From: Sepiola atlantica
Taxonomy: Eukaryota > Mollusca > Cephalopoda > Sepiida > Sepiolidae
Assembly (NCBI GenBank): GCA_963556195.1
Contig: OY744525.1
Location: forward strand, 77,845,844 to 77,909,843
Length of the DNA stretch: 64,000 nucleotides
Reading direction: 5' to 3'
Position numbers and translations under genes: made by a program. The notes under the pieces were generated by a model, which saw only the letters and a program-made list of their open reading frames with translations, did no database searches and was not told the DNA's origin. Below are positions 34,894 to 47,840 of the stretch, in pieces (position 1 is the stretch's first letter; every line of letters begins with the position of its first letter).

Positions 34894-36082
34894 CAGTCAT
34901 TTTTGACATTCTGGGGCGAATAGGGTACGATTGGAGACTAAAAATGAATATTTTATATAATCTCTATATTAATAAAACTGCAGCAATCTTGTAAAACAGT
35001 GATTGAAGGTTCAAAAGGCAACTAATATTTTTCACATTTTTTCATAAAAAATGCTGTTTATCTTCAATAATTATTTTGATTATGTACAGCATCTTCTGTA
35101 ATGTATTCATAGGCAATGCCATATTTATTTTCTTCCCCCTCAACACTATAATGAGACACATATTTGTTTTAACCTATTCCCTGGCAATAATCCGTTTCTT
35201 GTCTTCCCTCTCTCCTCCGAGTTTCTTGAACGCTAAATAATCCTTAAGTAATTAGAGTTTCTCAAGGCTAGACAATTTCTTTCCAAATTACTACATGATA
35301 ACATTAAAAATTCGCTTTAAATGTCGACCCCCAAAAATAATGAATATTTAAAAAGAAAATGTGCCTATATTTTGTCTGAGGCAATGCTGAAAAAGAATAT
35401 ACCAGCTTTGTGGATGTGTCTTGGGTAGTTTTTAATTTTTGCTGGACTTACAGACAGACCCACAAACAGACAACTTTCTGTTATATAATAGAAGAGATTT
35501 TTACATTGTAATAATCAATAACCGAAACATAAATGAATGTAATTCGTATGTGTTTTGTACGATTATAATACTACACTACAAGCAAGTCATTTGGAGATTC
35601 TATATTTGTTTCTATAATACATAAAATGAATTGGCGAAAATAAAAAGAAAATTATCCTAATATTTTTTAACAATCTATACCTACTCAGCGTTGGCTCAGA
35701 TTCTTTTTACAGTTGTTTTTGTTTCTGCTTTTTTTTTTTTTTTCATTAACTATACCATTTTATTTTGTTTTCCATATGCTTTTCGGTTAATAGGACTTCT
35801 GTTGATATAATCACTTAGCCATACTACTTGACTTTTGTCTGTAAACTTTAATCATAGACAAAAACTACTTTCTATTCCACAATTTAAATTCTGCAAAATC
35901 ACTTTCGAACATCAAACGTTACAAAATAAATAGCGTTACCAGCCATTTTCCCACCGGTGTTATACATTTCACATAGTTATCTCTTCGTTACGGTAGGAAA
36001 ATCAAAAATTATTTTTGTCACATTTAAACTGTCAATTTAAAGTTATTCCTGTTTTGAATTAAAATTTACTTGAACTAGAATT
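34894..36082. other. no recognised gene
   Basis: AT-rich. TCTCTATATTAATAAAAC at 34961 resembles a Helitron 5' end, but no matching CTAG terminus was found downstream. Confidence 0.4.
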
Positions 36083-36519
36083 CTAGTATATATTAAATAT
36101 GAAATTGTTTTTAACGCCAATACGTAGTTAAAGCAAAATAAATTGTTTTGGACTATTAAAATAATTTAAAATGCTATTGATAATGTTTATCCATTCATTT
36201 ATTTATTTTTGATTATCGCTTATATTTGAATTCATGTTTTGTAACATGACGTAAATTATAAATCTATGACGTCACACCAAAGCTAAAATTATTTTGTTCA
36301 GGTAATGTTTTAAGCTCTATTCATAAGAAAGTCCAAATAGGTGAATTGGTAAAAGATCTCAAGGTTTCGGTTTAGATTGCCGGTCACGGCATCCACTTTT
36401 CTTGTTAGGAATTTATTTACTATTAATGCACTATTTTCTAATGAGACAAATTCCACAATGTATTTATTAGATTTTTAAAAATTGTGACTGACAGACAAAG
36501 TTTCTATTTATATAAGGTA
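36083..36519 (+). mobile_element. tRNA-Phe-like composite SINE copy
   Basis: Same modules as 24856-25322: CTAGTATATATTAAAT start, ACGTAGTTAAAGC, tRNA-like part with GATCTCAAGGTTTCGG, TTTACTATTAATGC module and TTTATATAAGGTA end. The tRNA-like part is shortened around the anticodon loop. Confidence 0.8.
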
Positions 36520-37862
36520 AAAATAATACTGGTTCATTTATGCTCTTCTAAACAAAAGAAAAACAGAAATAAATGTTTCCTTTAAAGCATAATTTATGTT
36601 GAAAATATTGTTCAATTTTCTATTCTTTAATGTTAAAATAAAGAAAAATGTACCAATTTTCTCAACAAAAAATGCAATTGTCATAGGAACATAAAGAATA
36701 ATTTATTGAAGTTTATTAAAACTAAATATTCCTAATCTTTTCTAACCGCTTAAACCAAATTAACTTTAGGCTAAATCATAAAATAATGTCCTAATTTAAT
36801 TATTATATATTTATATTTTTCAGTTCGTGGGTCTCCTTGCATATATCGGATAACTAGTATAAAAATGAGCTGCACAGAAGATATATTGCAACTAGCAGTT
36901 ATGGAGTGCTTACTACAGAGAATTCATAAACTTTTGAAAATATTTTGGAAGAGGATTGTAATAAATCAGATCCATGTTTACAATCTAAGAAAACATTTTT
37001 AATTCATGGTTTGTTTTACCGATCCTCTATTATCCTATCCTCTATCAAAAGAAAAGACAGCTACTACTACAGCATACACACACAAAAAAAACAAAAACTT
37101 GTACATGTATTATTTAAATTTAAAAAAAAGTATTCCTTCACTTGTAAAATATATTATTCAAACCAATTATATAGACCACATCATGTAAAATGTTTGTGAA
37201 TTTCTTTTATATAATGTTATGTCATCGTGAACTATTGTCTTATGCTCATACTAATTGCTGTAAATTTTTTAATGTCTGTGATATTTTTCCAGATAAAGCT
37301 TAATTTCTAAATATTTGCATCTGCTTTGTTTATTCACCTTTTTTTGCCATCATGAAATAGAAATGTTTAAATTCTTAACATTAAAATGTACTACACTAAT
37401 GCGAAACTAAAAAGGTTTATTTTAAGAATAAATTTATATACTATAAAAGGTATTTAAATAAAAATGTAATTTTTCATAACAAATAAAGAAGTTCTTAATT
37501 ATTTAAAAGAAAAATGGCTCACAAAATTACTAAATCTTATAAACTAATTTATTACATTTAATATACTTCTTATTTACTAATGAAGTTTTAAGCACATTAA
37601 ATCTTACTGTAAGATAGTTTCAAAGTATCATTTCTTAGTTGAATGTAGTGGCTCATATTTACATTTCATTGTGAAGAAAATGACATAACTTTCAAAATAT
37701 TAGGCAAATGTAGAAAACAATATAAAATGACTGGGAAAAGAAAAACGTTCAAATAAAATTTATTTTAAAAGTAATTTTTGAAATTCAGTTCATGAAATTT
37801 TCTTGCTCAACCAAAATATACAAATTTATCTGTCAAAAAGTTACTCTTAGATTATTTGAAAC
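36520..37862. other. no recognised gene
   Basis: AT-rich. Open frames near 36945-37199 are low-complexity and have no recognisable domain. Confidence 0.5.
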
Positions 37863-38090
37863 TATTTTTTTTTATGGAAATCGCTCCAGACAAAGCATGA
37901 AACCACTTGATGTAACGAGCTAAAAGAAAATACTACTTCAAGGTCAAAAACTAGCCAACGATAAGTGTTAGATGGATAGATTCCGACCCAGAAAACAGCA
38001 ATTCTTCCCTCTTTGTCAGAAACATCACTCATGGAATGTGATGACTAAAGGACAAAATAAGTGAAGCCAGAATGACGATGCTGCCGAAAG
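37863..38090 (-). mobile_element. LINE 3' tail or LINE-tailed SINE, copy 1
   Basis: The plus strand starts with a T run, then ATGGAAATCGCTCCAGACAA. This is the reverse complement of the 3' end of the LINE at 52205-53290 (GTCTGGAGCGATTTCCAT then A run). About 225 bases match 56055-56282. Only the tail is present. Confidence 0.8.
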
Positions 38091-39347
38091 TCAACCCAAG
38101 GTCCACTTTCTACTCTACTTCATTCATGAGAAAGTGATTTTTACACAAGAGTTTACACTCAACTGTATCACAAGTGAAGCATCTTCATTATTGATGCTTT
38201 ATAATTCTTTTGAATGAGTTTGATAATGTTTTACACAAATGTTGGATCTTTCATTACATGACTCAAGGAAATGGATTCAACATAAAAGTAAGTTGGAGTT
38301 GATTTTTTTTTAGTTTTACTTATTTTATTCTCTAAAAACATGTATAATGTGTTGCATGTAATTTGTATATTTAACTTCAAAGTAAGAATGTTCCCAATTT
38401 TATTTTGACTTGCTTGAATATCTTATTATAATGAAGATTATGTGTCTGTAATAAAAACTACATCACTACCTACGTTGCAATTGTACCGAAATTTCTTAAA
38501 CCTTTTATTTCAGATTATTTTATTTTTAAATTTTAATCATCAATAAATTATTTTTTTAATTACTTACCCTGTCAAAGTGCAGTATTTCCTCAGTTGGAGG
38601 AGTAGATACTCTTCTTAGGTGAGGTCTTTTTTCACATGCTGAGTGGATTTTTTGGGGCGCTAGATACCCCCACATTAAACCGATCTTCTCTCGCATCCAG
38701 CCATCAAGGGGGCATGTTAAATAGGGTCAATCAAAAATATTTCAATTTATCTATTTAAAGCTACTAACTCATCCACACCCTTTCATCTCTGTCATATCTG
38801 CTCACGTATATCACTCGTGGGCGAAAATAAAACTGTTTACTCACTTAAATAGTCCATCAATTGAACTAGCACATACAGTCGCTAACATCTCTTTTAGCAA
38901 ACCACCTGCGACTAAGGAGTTTTATCCTGAAATAAAATTTCGTATTAGTTGTAAAACTGTTTTTGTCATAAAAATCAGTTTTATTCACTACAGTATTTGT
39001 TTGCAGAAGTGCATCTAATGTTCATGATTTAATATCTTAATTTTAAAAGAACAGTAATATTACTTTTAGAAACTAAAACTAGCATAACTATAGAGAACAG
39101 TAAAACAAAATTGCTTACATTGAATAAAAAAGTAAATAATTAAAATATTTTTTAAATAATACAATTTAAGAAAAAAAGAGTTCAACAAAATGAAATAAAT
39201 AATTATGATTTTTTTGCTTTACAAAATAGCTTTCTTGTATGTCTGTGAATATATTGTATAGTAACTGGAAAGGGAATTTCGAACTTACTCGCTTTGTGAT
39301 GAGACATTTTTCCTTAATGATTCTTCTTGTGGTTACTTCAGATATCT
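38091..39347. other. no recognised gene
   Basis: AT-rich with a slightly GC-richer patch at 38590-38930. I see no known element. Confidence 0.45.
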
Positions 39348-39662
39348 GTCACCTAAATTATTTAGAGTGAAATGGGTTTCGACATGGTTTTGGCATAATT
39401 ACCAAATAACTTACTAAAATCTAATTAATCTAAAAGGAAGAAAAATAACATTAAAAACACTAAATTAAACATGAAATGCTGAAATAAAAACCAAGCCAGA
39501 AAAATATAGTCGCTATCTTTATAAACAAGTTGATAAAAAGGTTAACTAAGGAAGAATGATAACTTAAGTTCATAACTGTTCTTTAACTAGAAAATTATGA
39601 ACTTGGGTTATCGTTGTTCCTTAGCTGCCAGAACCCATTTCACTTTTAATAATTCAGGTGAC
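39348..39662. mobile_element. 315-bp terminal-inverted-repeat element with nested hairpin
   Basis: The ends are 31-bp inverted repeats (39348-39378 and 39632-39662, GTCACCT...ATGGGTT) with about four mismatches. Inside, 39546-39575 and 39595-39623 form a second inverted repeat (CTAAGGAA...TTCATAA). It is non-coding, so a MITE. No clear target duplication was seen. Confidence 0.75.
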
Positions 39663-39794
39663 TAAAATAGGAATTAACTCTTCTTATTTAACTTTAAAAA
39701 AACAAAAAACTTTTCTTTTATTAATGTAAATATCTTTTTAATGTTTGTTTCCTTTCAGGCAAGCCATGTGATTATTGTGAGAATTTTATTTTAA

Positions 39795-40621
39795 ACTAGC
39801 TGTAACCACCCCAGCGTTTACCAGGAATTTTTTACTTTAATTTTTGGCCTGCATTTTTAAACTATACCATTGTTTTTCTACTTTTTTTAAATAGGTATTT
39901 TTTAAAGTTAAAATTAAATTATTATAGTATTATTTGGTCATTAAACTATTAATTAAAACCAAATTTTTATAAAACTAAAATTTTTATAGTAAATATTACC
40001 ATAACTTATAAAATTATTGGATAACTTTCAATCTTTAAAGCCATAAATGACTTTTGCTATTTCACATTTGAAATATATAAAATTCTTTTCTAATTTAAAA
40101 GTGTAATATTTTCATTTTCCATGACATTTTAACGTTTTCAACTGATACAGAATTTATTCGTATTTATAAATCAGATGTAATTTTTATAATTATTTGAAAA
40201 CTTCCGAAAACAGAAATGTAATGTTAATTAACAATTTCAAATAAAGTGTCTTTGGCTTCGCTGCGTTATCAATTTTTTTAAGAAGGTATTTTTTTAAGTT
40301 AAATTTAATTATCATAGTATTGTTTGGTCATTAAAGTATTAATTAAAACCAAATTGCTATAAAACTATAAATAATTTTGTTATGGTAATGTTGTTTTAAC
40401 TATTGACTTTCTATTCGACAGGTGAAACAAATTAAAAAATACTAATTTGAGACTTGAAATAATTATGCAATTAAGCATTGATTAAATTTCTTTGTTCTTA
40501 AAAACATGGACTCACGTTAAAGAAAAAGAAAATAGCTATTCAGAATGAAATATTGATTTTATAGGATGAAAGCTATCAATGATAAAAGTTGAGAAAGACC
40601 GACTTTACTTTATTATATAGA
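39795..40621 (-). mobile_element. non-autonomous Helitron-like element
   Basis: On the minus strand it starts TCTATATAAT and ends GCTAGT, preceded by a hairpin of the CCTGG-TAAACG-CTGGG type. The flanking bases (A at 39794, T at 40622) fit insertion between A and T without duplication. It contains an internal direct repeat (39888- and 40282-, TTTGGTCATTAAA...ATTAATTAAAACCAAAT). No Rep/helicase protein is present. Confidence 0.65.
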
Positions 40622-41855
40622 TAGAAGATAGCTATAGAAGAAAGAAAAGAACAAAAGAAAACAATAAAAAGAACCAAAATAAATAATTTGAATTAAAAAA
40701 ACACTGTTTTTAAATAAAAATAAAAAGTAAATTAAAATCTTAATTTAATTTTAATTGAAAAAAAAAAAAAATGAAAGCTTCCGTTTTTTTTTTATAATTA
40801 AAACTAAAAGAAAAACTTAAATTGTTGTTTTAGAGGATTTTGTAACAGTAACAAAATAAAAATGTAAACAGCCTGAAAAACTTAGCAGTAAAAATATAAA
40901 ACAAAACAACATTTTTTTTTAATTTAACGGAGTGGGAGAGGGGGGATCAATTTTGCATATAAATTTGACGATCACCCTTTTCCGAGCCACCAGGCGGTAA
41001 TGATAACCCATTTCCTAACTGGATCGCGTTTTAAAGGACATATAACAATATTTTTTTTAAAAAAGGAGATCAAATTTAGGCTGTTTACATGTAATCGCTA
41101 TAAAAAAGTAGAATCTCATTTTTTGGCGGGAGTGAACTAGCATATAGTATAAGAGTGACAATAATACTCAATTGATTGTTTACTATGCGTAAAGTTAATC
41201 TCTGTATTAATCAAATTGTGTAGATATTTTTCACGTGTATGGGTCTTTTTTTATTTACTATTAATCGAATATAAAAATGCAATAGCATAAAATAAAACGA
41301 AATGTTAAATTATTGGAAACGTTGCTCATCACAAAAGCCGTAAAGTTATTCATATTAGAATAATTAGTGAAGAAGCAAAATACAGTTTTTGAATCAATTG
41401 AATTGACGAAGGTGAAAACACATGGAGAAGGTGCGAATTTATTGCTGGAAACAGGCACAAACAGGGTTGGATTGCTACTGCTGCAGTACAAAGAAAATAA
41501 AAACACATTTTGCGCTAAAACGCGGAGCTACTGCCAAACAGTAGAACAAACAGCTTACCATCACACACAGTCTCTGCAGGGGTGGGGGTCTAGTTTTTCA
41601 GCATGTCCAGCCTTGTGCCACATTTTTCTGGTGTGGAAAGCAAGTAAATGCTAGCTATTATTATCAGATATAAACTCTCATATTATCTTTAAACATTTGT
41701 GAATAATTATTTTCTTTTACATTTTATACTTTCACTTACTTTTTAATTAATTTTCATTGAACACATTCATTTTGTTTACATAATTGTATAATCTCAACAT
41801 TACTTGCTTAAATATGATATATTTTTCCTTGCTGATAATTGTTACTTTAACTATA
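40622..41855. other. no recognised gene
   Basis: AT-rich with long A/T runs. Short open frames around 41261-41654 show no known domain. Confidence 0.45.
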
Positions 41856-43367
41856 ACTAGCAGGACCAGGAAATATAAATCAAATTTTAAAAATAGAAGT
41901 ATTAGAGTATAAATTCATAAAAAAGAAGTTGTGAAGAACTTTGTATGTAATTTAGGTGATTAAAATAGGCTTTATGGACTTTTTTTAATCAAACCAAATG
42001 AATTTCTCTATGTTTTGGGTGCTCCCCCCCCCCCACACACACACATGATTGTAAGTAATGCGTTATTAGTAAAAAGGAAAACCACTGACCCCCCCCCAAA
42101 AAAAAAAAGTAAATGTGATCCAAGAATATGCATGAAGCTTTCCAAGGTCAGTAAACTTGACTTTTCAATGAAAAGTCAGTCTAATTGGTGCACTTTTTGA
42201 TACCATCCCATAACTGCAGCACCACGCTGTGAAAATGAGTTGGTGACCTAAATTAACCCTGTGACTCAAACAACTCCTGAGTTCCCTAATAATATGCAGT
42301 AAACAAATGATTATTTTGTATTGCCCATTAAAGAAAATCTGGAAATCTCTTTTGGGTTTTTTTGGATGTGAAGTTTGATATATATAAAAAAAATAAAAAC
42401 AGGTTTTCTTGTGAATATCCGATTTCTTTTGTGAGTAAAAGAATAAAAAAAAGAAAACTTTGAGTTTCCATACCAAAAAGGTATCGTAAGAAATCTTTTT
42501 TTGAAGTTGAAGAATGAAACATGTATATATTTTTGTTAAATAATAATATGTCTATGATTATTCTTATATTATTTTTATATGTAATGTTCAATAAGTTGGA
42601 AGCGTAAGTTAACACCATGACACAAATAACCCCTGAGTTCCGTAATAATGTTGAATAAGCCATTGGTAATTTCATATGCACCAAGAAATAAAAAGGTAGA
42701 AATCGTTTTTAAGTTTTTTTTTTGGGGGGGGGGGGGGGTCTTTGTTCGAGTTATAAATTTTATAAAATCATTGAATAAGCGTGAAGGAAATGTTATTTAA
42801 AGAAATATATTTTAAATGTTGATGAATGAAACATGTATTTGTTGGTTTTAATAAAAATAAAAATATTACTATGATTCTTATAATGTAATCTTTATTTTTA
42901 ATGTGATAAAATTAAGAAGTGTACTTACTACACGTGGAAGTGTGTTTGTGTTATTTTATAATGCAGCACGTGATATGTTTGTTTTAACGTAATCCGTTAT
43001 TCCATAACGTAAAGATGTTATGTGTTCGGAATGGCGGAATGATATTTCTGTAATTGGCGGTGTTTTTGTTTAACACTTCCAAATGAAATAAAAGTCTGAC
43101 AGTGTTTTGAATGGTGGGTAGAGTAGATAATTTGCAGTTAGTAAGTATAGTGACCACTATGCGGATGTTATATTTGAGAGAGTAAGTGATCTTGGAATAA
43201 ATATAGTAATTATTGTATGTTGAAGAAATTATGCAAAAGTTGCTGCAAACACGATTGAGTGAATACGAGAATTGCAGTGGATATTTTAGTTGTGTATGAT
43301 GCATGTGGTTATTTTCTTACTCTCGTCAAAGGTACAGAGGAAAAACAGTCCACTTTATATATATAGA
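41856..43367 (-). mobile_element. candidate Helitron-like element with internal duplication
   Basis: The plus strand begins ACTAGCAGGACCAGG (after an A) and ends TATATATATAGA (before a T), the same terminal style as 39795-40621 in reverse. An internal segment of about 355 bases is repeated: CCTGAGTTCC.TAATAAT occurs at about 42278 and 42635 and GAATGAAACATGTAT at about 42511 and 42825. A hairpin near the CTAG end is not obvious. Confidence 0.45.
42724..42739. repeat. poly-G tract
   Basis: A run of about 16 G directly after a T run. Similar G or C runs lie near 27044, 45875, 51882, 62286 and 63776. Confidence 0.9.
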
Positions 43368-45148
43368 TAAAACACAGTTAAATTTTTAATTCACTTAACA
43401 AAAAAGTTAAAACTTGAATTTAAATTACCCAGTGTGGTCTTCAGCCATAAGGGAAGAGGACTTGTTGCCGGTTGCCTGAGGTGCCCTCCCAGGGAATACT
43501 TACCTGACTTTTAGACCTTCGCGCTATTATTAGAGTGAATTATGGTCCTGTTCACTCCCAGGAGATCATCCTCCTAGGCATTACCTCTTTTGTGAGGGAG
43601 TATTGCCGGTCATCGGAAATTTTACAACCATCTAGCCCTCTACTCCCCGAAGGAGAGGTGGGGGGCACAAAACGACTTCTTAATGGCCTATTCCACATTA
43701 AGCTCGATCATGTGACACATACTGCCCTCGAAAGTGAACAGGGTGGGACGGTAAATCCAATTGCTCAGCCAAATGCCGGATATACTTAGTATATCATCTT
43801 TTTATCATCAATTTATATTTTGCTTGATATTATCCTCATATTCTATCATTGCCATGATTGAATTTATGTTTGATGTAGATTTATTTTGCAAAGATGTCAT
43901 GGTAGCATATTGTTACTATATTTAACTGCTAAATTTTACTGAAATTGGTATTCTTATTTGCTTGCCCAGTTGTACAATTAATCTGCTTTTATATTGATAT
44001 TATTGTATCATTAGACTATATGTTAGTATTAGTACACCCGAAAAGAAAAATGAGATTCTACTGGGGGGTGGAGGGTAGATCTAACATGTCTGAGAAAAAT
44101 AAATAATAATTGGCCATGATTTTCCCGTCAGTGTGTCTCAGGCAAAAAATTAACTCTCCATCCAAAGGAGGTGATAATGCCTGGGATTATGGTCTCCTAA
44201 GAATATCCTCCCTTCATAGCATATCTTTTTATTTCTCCTTTTTCATTTGATATGTTCTGATGAAGTGTGTACTGTAGTAATCGCCATCCTTCCTACAAAT
44301 GACCAGATGTCAAAAATAATAATACTATTATCTTTGAAATGAATTCCAACAACTGATCAGCATCTTTCCGCTATAGAATTAATTTTAAGGGGCTACTGGA
44401 GAATGAATTGCTCTACAAATCCACAAGTAAATGTTCTTTTTCCCTGCAACTCGTAGCCCTAAAAAAAGAAAGTAGAGAGGAATAAACATAAAAATGTGTC
44501 CCTATTTACCACGACACAATGTCATTTTTTAATGTGAGGAAAATTCAAATTCCCAAATTAGATTGCAACAACAATAAATATTATCTCAAGTCCAGAAGGA
44601 TTTGTTCACCTGCCTCCCATAGTGGCAAGGTTAGACACAAGGTCAGTGGGAATCCTCTTCGCCCCAAAAGAGCACTCTGTTCCGATCGCAAAAATAGCCT
44701 GGCCTGCCCCATCGACATTCCATTACGGATGAGTGCACCTCAGGGACAAACAATAAAAGGGAATAAACCATTCACCGACTCCAAATGAGGATTTAATATT
44801 TACCAGGAAGATGTGATACAAGGTCGAGAGGTGGAGATTTGAAAAGCCAGCACCTAAGAGGAAGAGCACTCTGGACTATACAAAATGCCTGAGCAGCTCT
44901 GTCGGCATTCCCGGGTAGGGTTCCTCGGGCGATTAGCAGTAAACTAATTCCTTCTCAAAAAGAGAAAGTAAAGGCTGGAGGATGGACCCCCTAGAACTGC
45001 ACAGAACCACACATCAGCCCGACAGAAAAAAGGCCATCTAGCCGAAATGACCCAGATTCTGTTGGACATTGTTGAGGATGTATCCTCGTCCGACTTGTAT
45101 GAAAATCACCACCAGGTTGATCCCCGGGTTGCCGGAACTTTAACAATT
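43368..45148. other. GC-richer block of unknown nature
   Basis: Base composition is clearly less AT-rich than the surroundings from about 43430. Two diverged direct repeats lie about 210 bases apart near 44630-44760 and 44815-44960: GAGCACTCTG, then TCGACATTCC or TCGGCATTCC, then a CCTC/GGG part. No coherent protein is encoded. Its position between Helitron-type termini suggests an old mobile element. Confidence 0.4.
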
Positions 45149-45182
45149 ACTAGTTGTATTTACCTGGCGTTACTTGGGTGGA
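45149..45182 (-). mobile_element. Helitron-type 3' terminus
   Basis: ACTAGTTGTATTTACCTGGC, then GTTACTTGGGTGG: in reverse a CCAAG-TAACG-CCAGG hairpin followed by CTAGT. The other end was not located. Confidence 0.45.
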
Positions 45183-46923
45183 GTGGTTAGAGAAAAATAA
45201 ATCATGTTTATATATATTTTTTTAAATAGAATTTTAAAAAATTAGTTTTAGTTTTCTCTTAATTTATTTTTTATTTAAATAAATATTCCATTATTAACAG
45301 CAATAATGACACAGAAACACACAGACGACATCTTGTCGGATAGTTTTATTAATGCAAATATATTCCCAACACACGTATTTAGTAAATAAAGTAAAATATC
45401 GCTTATGAAACTTTTACATTGTATTTTATAATTTATACAATTAGCGATCGTATCTGCATGAAAAAGAAAATCATGTTGATTTTATTCTTTTTTAGAGATT
45501 TTACATGTTTTATCAAATTTCGTAATAATTTATTTAGCCACTGTGCAGTATAGTTAACATGAAAAAAGGAGGTAAAAAATAAATAGACAACAACTAATTT
45601 TTACCAAACGCAAAAAAAAATTACTTTTCTATCTATAAGGGAATAAATATGAAATGAAATTTCAGACAAAATGTAACATTAGTTTATGGAAATGTGGATA
45701 AGCAAGTTAACATGCTAGTAGAAATAAGGACACAAACACATCATTAAAGCTGGACCAAGATATTTCAGTCGATAAGTTCGACCATATTTGTTTAGTAAAT
45801 TGAGATTTATTTCACAGAACTCAACATTTTATACATTGTAGAATGAAAAATCCAGGGATGTAAAAACAGTAGCGGGGGGGGGGGGGGGGCATAGATAGTG
45901 TATGTAGTAGGTATGTGAAGGGAGGAGAAGGTGGAGAAGTAAAGGAAGAGGAAGATGTAAGGAGGGAGGAGGTGGGCGGCAGAATAAAAATAAATACATG
46001 AATGCACGTAGAGAAAAAATAAATTAAAAACACATGGTGGACAGATAAAATAAATTAGGAACACGTGATGGGAAGGAAAGTGAAATTCATAGGTAACAAA
46101 TCTTACAGGCAATGAAGTAACAGCCAAGAAATTAAAAACAAATAAAATATCAAACGCAAGAAAATTCACTTTTTCTCTCGACATGCATAGTTGTTTTTAG
46201 AGTCGGTGGAACCAAATTTGTGGCAGCTTTGCTAAGATGTTGATTTTGTCGCTAAGAACCATGCTGACAAGTAATGTATTAGTAAAATGTTGGAAAATAG
46301 ATAAAAACAGATAAAAACATGGATGTTGGATAAAAGAGATAAAAGATAATTAACACAATATATATATATATATATATAAATATATAAATATATATGTATA
46401 TACAAAATTACAATTGGTTGAAAGTTATTTTATGTGAGTAAATATTAATTTGAAATGTTGAGTTCTCAGATTGTAGAAGTGAGAAAAGTTATGAATGTTA
46501 TAAGTGAATATGTGTATACGTTTGTTTGCTGTCAATTAGGCATTTTGTGAGTGTCGCCTTATGACAGTGAGTGTTAGTCATGTCAGTAAGCATTATGTGT
46601 GTGCTGATTCTGCGTATGTGTGACAGTGTGTGTGTAAGTTGAAAATCGTGGGTTCTCTCCCAAGCTCCCAAAAGGGCAGGGGAAGATGAGCATGATATAG
46701 TCCTGTTTTTTGGCTCAACCTCATGACAGCTGGAAATTCTAGTCCTTAAATACTTAGTCATCGGCTTGAAAAGTGTGATTTTTACTTTAGGTGGAAAAGG
46801 TAATTTTGAGCAGATTAGGTGATTTGATGTGTGGCGGACAAACTTGTAAGCTGAGTCACGTGACGACTATTTTAGCTTTTTTGTAAACTAGCAATAATAT
46901 GCAACCGGAGGGAGTATATTATT
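45183..46923. other. no recognised gene; simple-sequence rich
   Basis: AT-rich. It has a G run (45875-45889), a purine-rich GGAGGAGAAGG stretch (45910-45970), TA-rich runs (46360-46400) and a TG-rich stretch (46590-46635). Open frames on the minus strand reflect the purine-rich tract. Confidence 0.5.
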
Positions 46924-47266
46924 GCTAGTATATCAATATTAAATTGTTTTTAATACGATACCTAGTTAAAGCAAAATAAATTGTTTTGGACTATTAAAAT
47001 AATTTCCAACGCTATTGATAATGTTTACCCATTCATTTATTTATGTTTTTATGTTATTTTTTATGTTTGAATTCGTTTTGAAACACGACGTAAATCAAAT
47101 CTATGATGTCACGCAAAGCTATAATTATTTTGTTAAGATAATGTTTTAAGCTCTATTTATAAGAAATTCCAAATATGTCAGTTGCGAGAACCTCAGACTG
47201 AATATCTCAAGGTTTCGATTTCGATTTCTGGTCATGGCATCCGCTTTATTTGTTGAGAATTTATTA
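46924..47266 (+). mobile_element. tRNA-Phe-like composite SINE, 5' part (interrupted copy)
   Basis: It matches 36083-36410. The tRNA-like part includes GTCAGTTGCGAGAACCTCAG, then ACTGAATATCTCAAGGTTTC. It stops at TTATTA, where a Helitron is inserted. Confidence 0.8.
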
Positions 47267-47840
47267 TCTATATATTAATACGATAGCGTGTGTGTTCGTG
47301 TGTCACGCTTCCGGCAAAAGCTCTGCGCATGCGTGCCGCACCTAAATTTTTAAAAGTATTCAATTAGCCTGCGTTTACATGTGTTTCTCTCTGGCACAAT
47401 GGTTAGCGACGTAGTATTTTTACTTCGGCCCGACTGGTTTATAGTTCTATCCCAACCAATCTCTAAGATTTTTATTCTACATTTCGAGGGGAAGGGGAAG
47501 GGGAAGAAATAATACATTTTTTGTTTTTATGTTGGTGTTTTTAATGCCATTGTCTATTTAATTACGTTGACTGCTTAAAAAGTAGGGTATCAGCCAGTAT
47601 TATTATTATTTTTTTTTTTGTTGAACGGATTGCATATCAACCTTTTTTAGTAGATATGCGCAGTGTCCATCGTACACGAGTTACTATTTTAAACAATTAT
47701 TTCACTCTTATCCAGAAGGGTGGGGGATGGGGGGCTCATAATAAAGCAAGCGTAACTTACTAACAAATAGAGGGTGCTTTGTTACATTAGGACCCGTATT
47801 GAAAACATCATTTCGTGTAATTTACACGGGTTCCGCTAGT
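47267..47840 (+). mobile_element. 574-bp non-autonomous Helitron inserted in a SINE
   Basis: It begins TCTATATATTAATACG and ends GGGTTCCGCTAGT. A perfect 7-bp-stem hairpin (CGTGTAA-T-TTACACG) lies about nine bases before CTAGT. It lies between A (47266) and T (47841), with the two halves of one SINE on either side and no duplication. These are the hallmarks of rolling-circle insertion. A tRNA-like stretch at 47397-47455 (GGCACAATGGTTAGCGACG) may be a captured or nested piece. No Rep/helicase is present. Confidence 0.85.

Noticed and set aside
1744..36864. TCGTGGGTCTC..TGCATATA at 1746 and 36835
   Set aside because: About 19 of 21 bases match, but a single match of this size is near chance in 64 kb, and the flanks share nothing.
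43493..43520. AATACTTACCTG followed by CTTCGCGCT, resembling pieces of U1 snRNA
   Set aside because: Only about a dozen bases match the U1 5' end. The stem-loops and Sm site do not follow, so it is chance similarity.
45807..46184. A 125-codon minus-strand frame with Pro and Phe runs
   Set aside because: It is produced by a purine-rich low-complexity tract and a G run; no domain is recognised.
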